Assembly: GCA_023409975.1 (NCBI GenBank)
Contig: JAEYQO010000122.1
Location: forward strand, 1 to 39,855
Direction: 5' to 3'
Length of the DNA stretch: 39,855 nucleotides
DNA from: Bacteroidota bacterium
Lineage (GTDB): Bacteria; Bacteroidota; Bacteroidia; Chitinophagales; Chitinophagaceae
This document shows, piece after piece, positions 1-7,150 of this stretch (position 1 is the stretch's first letter; every line of letters starts with the position of its first letter). The position numbers were made by a program, and so were the translations under genes. Below the pieces are notes generated by a model that was not told the origin of the DNA, did not search any database, and saw only the letters and a program-made list of their open reading frames with translations.

Positions 1-47
1 GGAGTACATAGGGACCTAATAGGGAGGCCCCCGGGAGTATATAGGGA
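1..47. repeat. Imperfect 14-bp direct repeat
   Basis: GGAGTACATAGGGA at 1-14 recurs with one mismatch at 34-47 (GGAGTATATAGGGA), and a shorter GGGAGTAC copy lies near 130. No coding sequence is credible here. The rest of 1-249 shows no recognisable gene. Confidence 0.5.
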
Positions 48-249
48 GTACGGCAGCGTCAATGACTGCTTTTTACAGACCTGACGAACCATATTTTCAG
101 ACCGTGCGTCGGAGCCCGCCAGCTCAGCCGGGAGTACCGCATTATAACCCTGAAAAAGCGTAAAAACACATTAAAACGAAATCCGTATACGTGGGTAGTA
201 CGCGGGTTACAGCGGGATGGGGGGTGGTCGTGAGGGGGACGGATACTTT

Positions 250-293
250 AGTCATCAGCAAGTCATCAGCAAATCACGAGTTAGTCATCAGCA
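250..293. repeat. Tandem repeat, 11-bp unit, four copies
   Basis: The unit AGTCATCAGCA appears at 250-260, 261-271 and 283-293. The unit at 272-282 is strongly degenerate but keeps the register. This is the first of four adjacent tandem arrays with different unit lengths. Confidence 0.75.
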
Positions 294-303
294 AGGTAGC
301 GGG

Positions 304-358
304 CAGGTTGGCCAGGTTGGCCAGGTTGGCCGTTGGCCGTTGGCCATTGGCTATTGGC
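304..358. repeat. Tandem repeat, 9-bp unit shifting to 7-bp unit
   Basis: CAGGTTGGC occurs three times in a row (304-330). It is followed by four 7-bp units ending in TTGGC (CGTTGGC twice, CATTGGC, TATTGGC; 331-358). The common core TTGGC suggests the 7-bp array arose from the 9-bp one by loss of two bases. Confidence 0.75.
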
Positions 359-364
359 GGGTGT

Positions 365-418
365 GGCGAAGGCGAAGGCCAAAGCGAAGGCCAAAGCGAA
401 GGCCAAAGCCAAAGCGAA
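365..418. repeat. Tandem repeat, 6-bp unit, nine copies
   Basis: Nine hexamers of the form RGCSAA (GGCGAA, GGCCAA, AGCGAA, AGCCAA) run without interruption. Because the unit is a multiple of three it stays open in frame and yields a false ORF rich in Gly-Gln-Ser-Glu. Nothing else supports translation. Confidence 0.8.
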
Positions 419-524
419 GGCCCGACGGTAAATGATCAACGGTCCCAACAAATTAATTACTAAACACTAACAACTATCGACTAAGTTTTATATCTTACCC
501 ACTAAATAACCAAAAACAACTACA

Positions 525-604
525 CGACTAACCGATTAAACGATTAAACGATTAGACGATTAGACGATTAGACGATTAGACGAATAAACGATTCAACGAT
601 TAAA
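525..604. repeat. Tandem repeat, 8-bp unit, ten copies
   Basis: Ten octamers follow the pattern CGATTARA. The first (CGACTAAC, 525-532) and the seventh (CGAATAAA) and eighth (CGATTCAA) are diverged; 549-580 is four identical copies of CGATTAGA. Units are directly abutting with no unique spacers, so this is a microsatellite and not a CRISPR array. Confidence 0.85.
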
Positions 605-690
605 ACGTCAAATACACTTAACGGACTTGGTTTTTCAGCAGTGCTTAAAAGTTTATATTTTAAGAGCTCAGGTAAAGTTTCATTTGCTTT

Positions 691-720
691 TTTGCAGATT
701 CAAAACCTTTAGTACATTTG
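691..720 (+). promoter_or_regulatory. Promoter of the SRP RNA gene
   Basis: TTTG at 691-694 and TACATTTG at 713-720 are separated by 18 bp. This matches the Bacteroidota -33 (TTTG) and -7 (TAnnTTTG) elements. The SRP RNA begins a few bases downstream, as expected for a promoter of a stable RNA. Confidence 0.75.
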
Positions 721-724
721 CGGT

Positions 725-825
725 CCTGGCAGGTCTTACACGACCAGCTCCTGCTGAACTCCCCCAGGACAGGAATGTAGCAAGGGTAGGCGGTTGTAGC
801 GGTGCGATGTGAGTAACCTGTCAGT
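725..825 (+). ncRNA. ffs: Signal recognition particle RNA (4.5S type)
   Basis: This is the small bacterial SRP RNA, which binds Ffh and targets nascent membrane and secreted proteins to FtsY/SecYEG. The conserved domain IV region is visible at about 755-790: an AACTCCCCCAGGAC arm, the GGAA-type tetraloop region, then the AGCAAGGGTAGG return arm. The ends pair: CTGGCAGGT near 725-733 against ACCTGTCAG near 816-824. A U-rich run (825-832) directly follows and could serve in termination. An open reading frame runs through the region but is not a gene. The exact ends are estimated from the promoter and the terminal helix. Confidence 0.85.
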
Positions 826-840
826 TTTTTTTGTCCCTTT

Positions 841-1128
841 CCGGATGTTTTAGATTTTGAGTTCTTCGCCAGATAAGGTCAATTAGGCTACCAAATTTTT
901 CCTCCATTAGAAAGACCCGTCGTGCAGAGAACTGCCTAATTTGATCACCGATTCGGAATTAGTACGGAACCAATACTGAATGTATTGAAAGCTTGCCGGT
1001 AACTTTAGTATCCTTCCCCTGACTCTATCCTGACTCTAGAAGCGCTTTGGTGGTAAGGAATCATCCAGGCTGTACTATGTTTTTCCCCTAAAAGCAACTA
1101 TTTTCGGCCCTGAAACAAGAGCTAGTTC
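841..1128. other. Intergenic stretch without recognisable gene
   Basis: No ORF with family resemblance, tRNA or clear hairpin was found between the SRP RNA and the iron-sulfur operon. A weak -7-like TATGTTTT lies at 1076-1083 and might serve the downstream operon, but it lacks the final G and a -33 element. Confidence 0.4.
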
Positions 1129-2466
1129 ATGGAGGTTGTACAACAGGTATTATTTCTGATTCTGACTGCAGCGGCAATCTATCTATTTGCAAAGAATGCG
1201 GCGAAGATCAGACGGTACATTCTGATTGGAAGGGATGAAGAACTTTCCGATAACCCCGGACAGCGTTGGAAGAACATGTTATTGGTGGCATTCGGACAAA
1301 AGAAAATGTTCAAAAGACCATTGCCAGCGATTCTCCATTTCATAGTATATGCAGGATTTATCATTATTAATATCGAAATTCTGGAGATAGTCCTCGACGG
1401 GATATTTGGAACCCATCGACTCTTTGCCCCTTATCTGGGTAGCTTCTACACCTTCGTCATTAATTTCTTCGAAATTTTGGCCTTTTTGGTCCTCTTGTCC
1501 TGCGTCATTTTTCTGTTAAGAAGAAATCTTGTGAAGGTTCGAAGGCTCAATATGAAAGAGCTGAACGGATGGCCGAAAAGTGATGCCAATTATATCCTGG
1601 TGTTCGAGATCGTTTTAATGAGCTTGTTCCTGGTAATGAACGCTTCAGATAAGGCGTTGCAGATTCAAAACTATGGATATTACGGGGAGGTTCAAACGGC
1701 TGACTTCTGGGTATCAGGATTGATCACTCCGCTGTTCACCGACCTGAGCACTGGTACCCTGGTAGCGATAGAACGTACTGCCTGGTGGCTCCACATCGCG
1801 GGGATCTTCGTCTTTTTGAATTATTTGCCTTACTCAAAACATCTTCATGTAATTCTCGCATTTCCCAATACCTGGTATATGAGGCTGAGGCCACAGGGGG
1901 AAATGAAGAACATGAAAGAGATCCAGAACGAAGTGCTGTATATGATGCAACCCGAGCTGGCGCCCGCAGCGACAGGGGAGCCTGCAGCCCAGCAGAGATT
2001 TGGAGCAAGGGATGTAATGGACCTGAGCTGGAAGAATTTACTGGATGCCTACTCTTGTACGGAATGCGGAAGATGTACTGCAGTATGTCCAGCTAATATC
2101 ACCGGAAAAAAACTTTCTCCGAGGAAGATCATGATGGATACCAGGGACCGGACAGAGGAAGTGGGCAGAAATATCGATAAGAACGGATCCTTCGAAGATG
2201 ATGGCAAATCACTGGTTCATGACTATATAACAGTTGAGGAACTGAGAGCATGTACTACCTGCCAGGCCTGTGTTGAAGCATGTCCCGTGGGGATTGAACC
2301 CCTGAGCATAATCGATCAGTTGCGCAGATATCTGATCATGGAAGAAAGTAACGCCCCTCAGGAATGGAACCTGATGAGTGGCAATATCGAAAACAATATG
2401 GCTCCCTGGAAATTCAGTCCGGATGAAAGGGACCGCTGGGCGGAGGAACTTTCTGCACAGTCTTAA
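1129..2466 (+). CDS. Membrane-bound HdrC-like (Fe-S)-binding protein
   Basis: A 445-residue protein with an N-terminal membrane part (helices near residues 5-22, 65-90, 105-135, 155-175 and 215-235) that resembles the nitrate reductase gamma/cytochrome b-type module. A C-terminal ferredoxin-like domain binds two [4Fe-4S] clusters: CxxCxxCxxxCP at C310, C313, C316, C320 and again at C375, C378, C381, C385. Family knowledge suggests it passes electrons between the membrane quinone pool and a cytosolic partner. The gene for a CCG-domain (HdrB-like) protein starts 13 bp downstream, so the two probably form one complex. The natural electron donor cannot be read from the sequence, since no flavoprotein or HdrA gene is adjacent. 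Confidence 0.88.
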   Translation: MEVVQQVLFLILTAAAIYLFAKNAAKIRRYILIGRDEELSDNPGQRWKNMLLVAFGQKKMFKRPLPAILHFIVYAGFIIINIEILEIVLDGIFGTHRLFAPYLGSFYTFVINFFEILAFLVLLSCVIFLLRRNLVKVRRLNMKELNGWPKSDANYILVFEIVLMSLFLVMNASDKALQIQNYGYYGEVQTADFWVSGLITPLFTDLSTGTLVAIERTAWWLHIAGIFVFLNYLPYSKHLHVILAFPNTWYMRLRPQGEMKNMKEIQNEVLYMMQPELAPAATGEPAAQQRFGARDVMDLSWKNLLDAYSCTECGRCTAVCPANITGKKLSPRKIMMDTRDRTEEVGRNIDKNGSFEDDGKSLVHDYITVEELRACTTCQACVEACPVGIEPLSIIDQLRRYLIMEESNAPQEWNLMSGNIENNMAPWKFSPDERDRWAEELSAQS

Positions 2467-2479
2467 AAGCTTTGAATAT

Positions 2480-3259
2480 ATGCATATAAAATCCATGGCA
2501 GAATATGCCGCAAATGGAGAGAAGCCGGAAATACTTTTTTGGGTTGGTTGTGCTGGGAGCTTTGATCAGAGAGCACAGCGAATTACCAAAGCATTTGCGC
2601 AAATACTGGATCGTGTTGGAGTAAAATTTGCGATACTTGGAAAGGAAGAAGCCTGTACGGGAGATCCAGCACGCAGGTCCGGAAACGAGTTCCTCTTCCA
2701 GATGATGGCCTATAATAACATACAGGTTTTGAATGGGTATGAGGTCAAAAAAATTGTCACCGCCTGTCCTCATTGTTTCAATGTGTTAAAGAATGAATAC
2801 CCTGCTTTGGGAGGTAACTATGAGGTGATCCATCATACCACCTTTCTTCAGCAATTGATCAATGCCGGGAAAGTGAGGATGAAAGAGGGGGGAGCATTCA
2901 AAGGGAAGCGGATCACCTACCACGATAGTTGTTACCTTGGGAGGGGAAATAACATCTACGAAGCACCGAGGGAAGTGTTGGAAGCACTGGATGCTGAGCT
3001 GGTTGAGATGAAGCGGTGCCGGACGAACGGACTATGTTGCGGTGCCGGTGGAGCCCAGATGTTTAAAGAGGAGGAGCCGGGAAATACGAGAGTAAACTTT
3101 GAACGGGCGGAGGAAGCTATAGGGACAGGTGCGCAAATAATCGCGGCAAACTGTCCATTTTGTACGACAATGTTAACGGACGGCGTCAAGAATAAAGAGA
3201 AGGAAGACGATGTGAAGGTGATGGATATCGCGGAACTTGTCGCTCAATCAATGGAATGA
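2480..3259 (+). CDS. HdrB-like CCG-domain (Fe-S)-binding protein
   Basis: 259 residues with two cysteine-rich CCG domains. The first carries WVGCAG, EEACTGDPARR and TACPHCFN; the second carries HDSCYLGRGN, LCCGAGGAQMF and NCPFCTTM. In heterodisulfide reductase subunit B such domains hold non-cubane [4Fe-4S] clusters, and in LutA/GlpC relatives they take part in electron transfer. The frame is open back to 2378, but I chose the ATG at 2480 because the upstream part would overlap the preceding gene and is not family-like, and MHIKSMAEYA is a typical start for this group in Bacteroidota. Its stop overlaps the next start (ATGA). Presumed soluble partner of the upstream membrane protein. Confidence 0.88.
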   Translation: MHIKSMAEYAANGEKPEILFWVGCAGSFDQRAQRITKAFAQILDRVGVKFAILGKEEACTGDPARRSGNEFLFQMMAYNNIQVLNGYEVKKIVTACPHCFNVLKNEYPALGGNYEVIHHTTFLQQLINAGKVRMKEGGAFKGKRITYHDSCYLGRGNNIYEAPREVLEALDAELVEMKRCRTNGLCCGAGGAQMFKEEEPGNTRVNFERAEEAIGTGAQIIAANCPFCTTMLTDGVKNKEKEDDVKVMDIAELVAQSME

Positions 3260-3885
3260 CGAGGATGAAGGAATTGCCGGAAAGCGGTGGACAGTCGGAA
3301 TGGAATCGTCAGCTCCTCAGGGACCTTAGCTTTATCAGGAAGAACAAGCGTTATCCTTTCAGACGAATGACGCTTATGCCCCTTCTGGCATCCACTGTAT
3401 TGTTAGGATTCTTATTTCGACTGATTTTAGCAGGATCATTAGGATTCAGAACTGGAAATCTGAACTTCGGGTTATTTATCATATTGGGGCTATTTGTGGT
3501 ACCCACGGTAATTGCTATTAAACGGTTTTCAGACCTGATACGGTTCTTCGAGGTTAGGACAGGCTATACGCAGGCGATGAATATGAAGTTGCTTGAACGA
3601 TTTCTCGAGGAACAGCGACTTGTTACTTTCCGTCATCCGGAAGCAACTGAAATTTACCAGATTATCAGTAGAAATATCAGTGCTGGAGGAGATGAACGCG
3701 AGGTGTTGATATTCATTGCCGATGATAGCCGAATTCTCATCAACAGTCATTTTACCAGTTCCCGTAAATGGTTTAAACTCATCAGTGCACCAACACATCA
3801 CGGCGAGATGATGAAAGCATTTCGTAAGTGGCTTGCTGAACAGGAGCAGTCCGGAAGTGAGTTGAAACTCAGCAAGCAGCACTAA
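3256..3885 (+). CDS. Hypothetical membrane protein
   Basis: 209 residues that I cannot assign to a named family. Two hydrophobic helices lie at about residues 40-62 and 70-90, preceded by a basic cytosolic N-terminus. The C-terminal 115 residues are soluble and look like a mixed alpha/beta domain (VLIFIADDSRILINSHF as a strand pair). The start overlaps the stop of the CCG-domain gene by four bases (ATGA), indicating translational coupling and membership of the same operon. A second in-frame ATG lies three codons later and is an alternative start. A role with the iron-sulfur pair is suggested only by position. Confidence 0.7.
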   Translation: MTRMKELPESGGQSEWNRQLLRDLSFIRKNKRYPFRRMTLMPLLASTVLLGFLFRLILAGSLGFRTGNLNFGLFIILGLFVVPTVIAIKRFSDLIRFFEVRTGYTQAMNMKLLERFLEEQRLVTFRHPEATEIYQIISRNISAGGDEREVLIFIADDSRILINSHFTSSRKWFKLISAPTHHGEMMKAFRKWLAEQEQSGSELKLSKQH

Positions 3886-3974
3886 TCAGGATTTGATTTT
3901 GAGATGAGGACAGCGGGCTCTGCGATTTCAAAAAATTCACAGAATGCTCTAACCAAAAATTCATATTTATCGTT

Positions 3975-3982
3975 TACCTTTG
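3975..3982 (+). promoter_or_regulatory. -7 box of the fusA promoter
   Basis: TACCTTTG is an exact match to TAnnTTTG and lies 36 bp before the fusA ATG. I see no good TTTG at the expected -33 distance. It indicates that fusA is transcribed independently of the operon upstream. Confidence 0.6.
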
Positions 3983-4018
3983 CACCTCATTTTGAAAAAA
4001 AGCTAATAATTTATAAAA

Positions 4019-6163
4019 ATGGCAGACTTACGCTTACAGCGCAACTTTGGTATTGCAGCGCATATTGATGCCGGTAAGACCACTACTACGGAACGCATCC
4101 TATATTACACTGGTGTAAACCATAAAATTGGTGAGGTTCACGAAGGAGCCGCAACCATGGACTGGATGGCACAGGAGCAGGAGCGTGGTATTACCATTAC
4201 TTCAGCTGCAACTACCTGTTTCTGGAATTTCCCTACATCTCAGGGACAGCCATTGCCAGGTGCTAAGAAGTATAAATTCAACATCATTGATACTCCGGGT
4301 CACGTTGACTTTACCGTTGAGGTAGAACGTTCTCTTCGTGTACTTGATGGACTGGTAGCATTATTTTCCGCTGTGGATGGAGTAGAGCCTCAGTCTGAAA
4401 CTGTTTGGCGTCAGGCCAACCGTTATAAAGTACCCCGGATCGGGTTTGTAAACAAGATGGACCGGGTAGGTGCTGATTTTCTCGCGGTTGTTCAGCAGGT
4501 TCGCGACATGCTGGGTGCGAAATCAGTTCCTCTTCAATTACCAATCGGAGCAGAGGACAACTTCAAAGGAGTTGTTGATCTGGTGACTATGAAGGCAATC
4601 GTTTGGGATGATGCAACCCAGGGAATGACTTATACTGAGAGTGAGATTCCGGCTGAAATGCAGGAAGAAGTTGAACATTGGAGGGCACAGCTCGTTGAGG
4701 CAGTTGCTGAATACGATGATACCCTTATGGAAAAGTTCTTCGAAGATCCAAACAGCATCAGCGTTGACGAAATTCACGAGGCTATTCGTAAAGCTACCAT
4801 TGACCTGAGCATTATTCCAATGCTTTGCGGTTCTTCTTATAAAAACAAAGGAGTCCAGAAGATGCTGGATTGCGTCATCCGCTACCTGCCTTCACCTGTT
4901 GATATCGAAGCCATCAGAGGAACGAATCCTGATAACGGTGAGGAAATCCTGCGTAAGCCTGATGCTAAGGAGCCCTTCTCAGCACTGGCCTTCAAAATCA
5001 TGACTGATCCATTTGTCGGTCGCCTTGCGTTCTTCCGTGCCTACTCTGGTCGTCTTGATTCCGGTTCATACGTTCTTAACGTTCGTACCGGAAAGAATGA
5101 GCGGATCAGCCGTATCATGCAGATGCATGCTAACAAGCAAAATCCAATCGACTTCATTGAAGCTGGTGATATCGGAGCTGCAGTTGGATTTAAGGATATC
5201 AAGACTGGAGATACTTTATGTGATGAAAAACACCCGATTGTTCTGGAAAACATGTTTATTCCAGAACCTGTTATCTCGATTGCCGTGGAACCAAAAACAC
5301 AGGCAGACGTTGATAAAATGGGTATGGCTATTGCAAAACTGGTAGAAGAGGATCCTACGCTTCGTGTGAAAACAGATGAAGATACTGGCCAGACTATTCT
5401 TTCAGGTATGGGAGAGCTGCACCTTGATATCATTGTTGACCGTATGCGTCGCGAGTTCAAGGTTGAAATCAACCGGGGTGCGCCTCAGGTTGCTTATAAA
5501 GAAGCCTTTACTACAAAGATCGAGCACCGTGAGATCTTCAAGAAACAAACAGGTGGTCGCGGTAAGTTCGCTGATATCTATTTCGAGATTGGACCTGCTG
5601 ATGAAGAGTTCCTGAAAGAAGGAAAGGGTACTTTCCAATTCGTGAACGATATCTTTGGTGGATCTATCCCACGTGAGTTTATCCCTGCTATTCAAAAAGG
5701 ATTTGAAGCATCTATGGGTACTGGACCTTTGGCCGGATTCCCCGTGGAGAGCATGCGGGTTAGAATTTTCGATGGCTCTTTCCACGCCGTTGACTCCGAT
5801 TCTATGTCTTTCGAACTATGTGCTAAGTCTGGTTTCCGCGAGGCCGGTAAGAAAGCAAAGCCAATTGTTCTTGAACCTATCATGAAAGTTGAGGTGATTA
5901 CACCTGATCAGTACATGGGTGATGTGACTGGTGATCTAAATCGTCGTCGTGCTATGCTCGAAGGTATGGATACACGTGCAGGAGCGCAGGTAATTAAAGC
6001 AAAAGTGCCGCTGAGCGAGATGTTCGGTTATGTAACACAGTTACGTTCCTTATCTTCCGGACGTGCGTCTTCTACAATGGAATTCAGCCATTATGCACCT
6101 GCTCCGAGAAATATTGAAGAAGAGGTTATTGCAAAGGCAAAAGGAAAAGTGAGTGCCAGCTAG
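4019..6163 (+). CDS. fusA: Elongation factor G
   Basis: The 714-residue ribosomal translocase drives tRNA/mRNA movement and, with RRF, ribosome recycling. The GTPase signatures are complete: G1 AHIDAGKTT (residues 14-22), the RGITI switch I segment, G3 DTPGH and G4 NKMD. Domains II to V follow at the usual length, with the domain IV segment GRGKFADIYFEI and a C-terminal YVTQLRSLSSGRASSTMEFSHY. It is a full-length, canonical EF-G and not a diverged EF-G2. In most bacteria fusA sits with rpsL and rpsG; neither is adjacent here. It has its own -7 box and a strong terminator, so it is a monocistronic unit. Confidence 0.97.
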   Translation: MADLRLQRNFGIAAHIDAGKTTTTERILYYTGVNHKIGEVHEGAATMDWMAQEQERGITITSAATTCFWNFPTSQGQPLPGAKKYKFNIIDTPGHVDFTVEVERSLRVLDGLVALFSAVDGVEPQSETVWRQANRYKVPRIGFVNKMDRVGADFLAVVQQVRDMLGAKSVPLQLPIGAEDNFKGVVDLVTMKAIVWDDATQGMTYTESEIPAEMQEEVEHWRAQLVEAVAEYDDTLMEKFFEDPNSISVDEIHEAIRKATIDLSIIPMLCGSSYKNKGVQKMLDCVIRYLPSPVDIEAIRGTNPDNGEEILRKPDAKEPFSALAFKIMTDPFVGRLAFFRAYSGRLDSGSYVLNVRTGKNERISRIMQMHANKQNPIDFIEAGDIGAAVGFKDIKTGDTLCDEKHPIVLENMFIPEPVISIAVEPKTQADVDKMGMAIAKLVEEDPTLRVKTDEDTGQTILSGMGELHLDIIVDRMRREFKVEINRGAPQVAYKEAFTTKIEHREIFKKQTGGRGKFADIYFEIGPADEEFLKEGKGTFQFVNDIFGGSIPREFIPAIQKGFEASMGTGPLAGFPVESMRVRIFDGSFHAVDSDSMSFELCAKSGFREAGKKAKPIVLEPIMKVEVITPDQYMGDVTGDLNRRRAMLEGMDTRAGAQVIKAKVPLSEMFGYVTQLRSLSSGRASSTMEFSHYAPAPRNIEEEVIAKAKGKVSAS

Positions 6164-6181
6164 AGCCTTGATTAATAAATT

Positions 6182-6212
6182 AAAAAAAGCGTCTCATTTG
6201 AGGCGCTTTTTT
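6182..6212. terminator. Bidirectional intrinsic terminator after fusA
   Basis: AAAAAAGCGTCTC and GAGGCGCTTTTTT pair around a short loop, with a single G-U. A-tract and U-tract on opposite arms let it work for fusA on the plus strand and for the small minus-strand gene that ends at 6224. Confidence 0.85.
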
Positions 6213-6223
6213 GTTTCAGTAAT

Positions 6224-6388
6224 TCACTGTTTTCTCAACCTGATTACAATTCCAATTAGCGAAAGTGCTACCAGGGCCGGAGGAAACGCAAGACGGGCAG
6301 GAGACGAGTCTGCGAGTCCCTTGCAGGCTGCAAAGCTGAAAATCACTGCCAGTACAACACAAGAAATTAAAAAAGTTCGGTTTCCCAT
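6224..6388 (-). CDS. Small predicted lipoprotein or membrane peptide (54 aa)
   Basis: ATG to TGA on the minus strand gives 54 residues. It begins with a basic start and a hydrophobic core ending in a lipobox-like FAAC with the cysteine at position 22. A short polar segment (KGLADSSPARLA) follows, then a second hydrophobic stretch (residues 35-49) and a basic tail RLRKQ. It reads either as a lipoprotein with a membrane anchor or as a two-helix membrane peptide. The stop lies just before the bidirectional terminator, which supports a real transcription unit. No family was recognised, and no clear promoter was seen. The strand opposite has only a spurious ORF. Confidence 0.45.
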   Translation of the reverse strand: MGNRTFLISCVVLAVIFSFAACKGLADSSPARLAFPPALVALSLIGIVIRLRKQ

Positions 6389-6563
6389 TCTAAAATATTG
6401 CTGGAGGGATTCAATAAAACCTTACCAGCCACGGTGGGTCAATCCCATAGTATTCAATTAGTGCTTGAAAAATTATGTTTAATTTGAGCATCCTGCTTCA
6501 TTTCACCCAACGGAACGTTATGAGTAGCAGTCTATCAATTCAGAAACAATAATACCCCATTAC

Positions 6564-7139
6564 TTGTCTATAGCATTGGCATATAGTGTACCAGGACAAA
6601 CCAGCGAACTAGAGGACCTCATCAGAGGTTGCATCAGGAATGAACGCAGCGCACAGGAGAAAATGTATAAGATGTTTTATCCTAAGATGATGTCTCTGGT
6701 TAAAAGGTATATCGACCACGAAATGCAGGCGGAAGAAGTATTGAATAACGGATTTCTCCGAGCGTTTCAGAAGGTTGAGCAATATACCTTCCAGGGCTCT
6801 TTTGAGGGCTGGCTAAGGAAAATAGTTTTCCACGCTGTTTCTGATTATGTAAAACAGAATATGAAATATTCTGAGAAGGTAGTTCTTGTAGAAAAGGACC
6901 AATATATACACAAGGACCACGCGGACAGGCTATATTATAATGAATTGATGGAGCTGGTACAATCCTTACCCAATTCTACGAGAGCGGTTTTTAACATGTA
7001 CGTCATGGAAGGATTTGCACACAAAGAGATAGGGAAGATGCTTGGAATTAGTGAAGGAACGTCGAAATGGCATTTAAGCGAGGGGAGACGGATCCTTAAA
7101 GAGAAAATTGAAAAATTGAATTTGCATTTGAAAAAATAA
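6564..7139 (+). CDS. ECF-type RNA polymerase sigma factor
   Basis: 191 residues with sigma-70 region 2 at about residues 30-95 (YPKMMSLVKRYI through GSFEGWLRKIVFHAVSDYVKQ) and region 4 at about 125-180. The helix-turn-helix is in FAHKEIGKMLGISEGTSKWHLSEGR. Extracytoplasmic-function sigma factors redirect RNA polymerase and are usually held by an anti-sigma factor encoded next door; here the candidate starts 11 bp downstream. The start is a TTG: the frame is closed upstream by TAG at 6525 and the first in-frame ATG lies inside region 2, so TTG is the only start that keeps the domain whole. Target genes cannot be inferred. Confidence 0.9.
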   Translation: MSIALAYSVPGQTSELEDLIRGCIRNERSAQEKMYKMFYPKMMSLVKRYIDHEMQAEEVLNNGFLRAFQKVEQYTFQGSFEGWLRKIVFHAVSDYVKQNMKYSEKVVLVEKDQYIHKDHADRLYYNELMELVQSLPNSTRAVFNMYVMEGFAHKEIGKMLGISEGTSKWHLSEGRRILKEKIEKLNLHLKK

Positions 7140-7150
7140 ATTTATCCGAC

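Noticed and set aside
191..463. 90-residue ORF over the tandem repeats
   Set aside because: Its composition is only the translation of repeat units (hexamers keep the frame open). There is no promoter, family match or sensible protein pattern, and an overlapping frame is equally open.
525..604. Possible CRISPR array or iterons
   Set aside because: Units are 8 bp and directly adjacent with no spacers, and no cas or replication initiator gene is visible. It is a microsatellite; an origin role is not supported.
627..812. 61-residue ORF
   Set aside because: It lies across the SRP RNA and its promoter, and the RNA signature explains the sequence.
2378..2479. Longer N-terminus for the CCG-domain protein
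   Set aside because: The extension overlaps the upstream gene, has no family resemblance, and an ATG at 2480 gives the expected start.
6153..6461. 102-residue plus-strand ORF after fusA
   Set aside because: It runs through the fusA terminator, has no family features, and the opposite strand has a more sensible small ORF.
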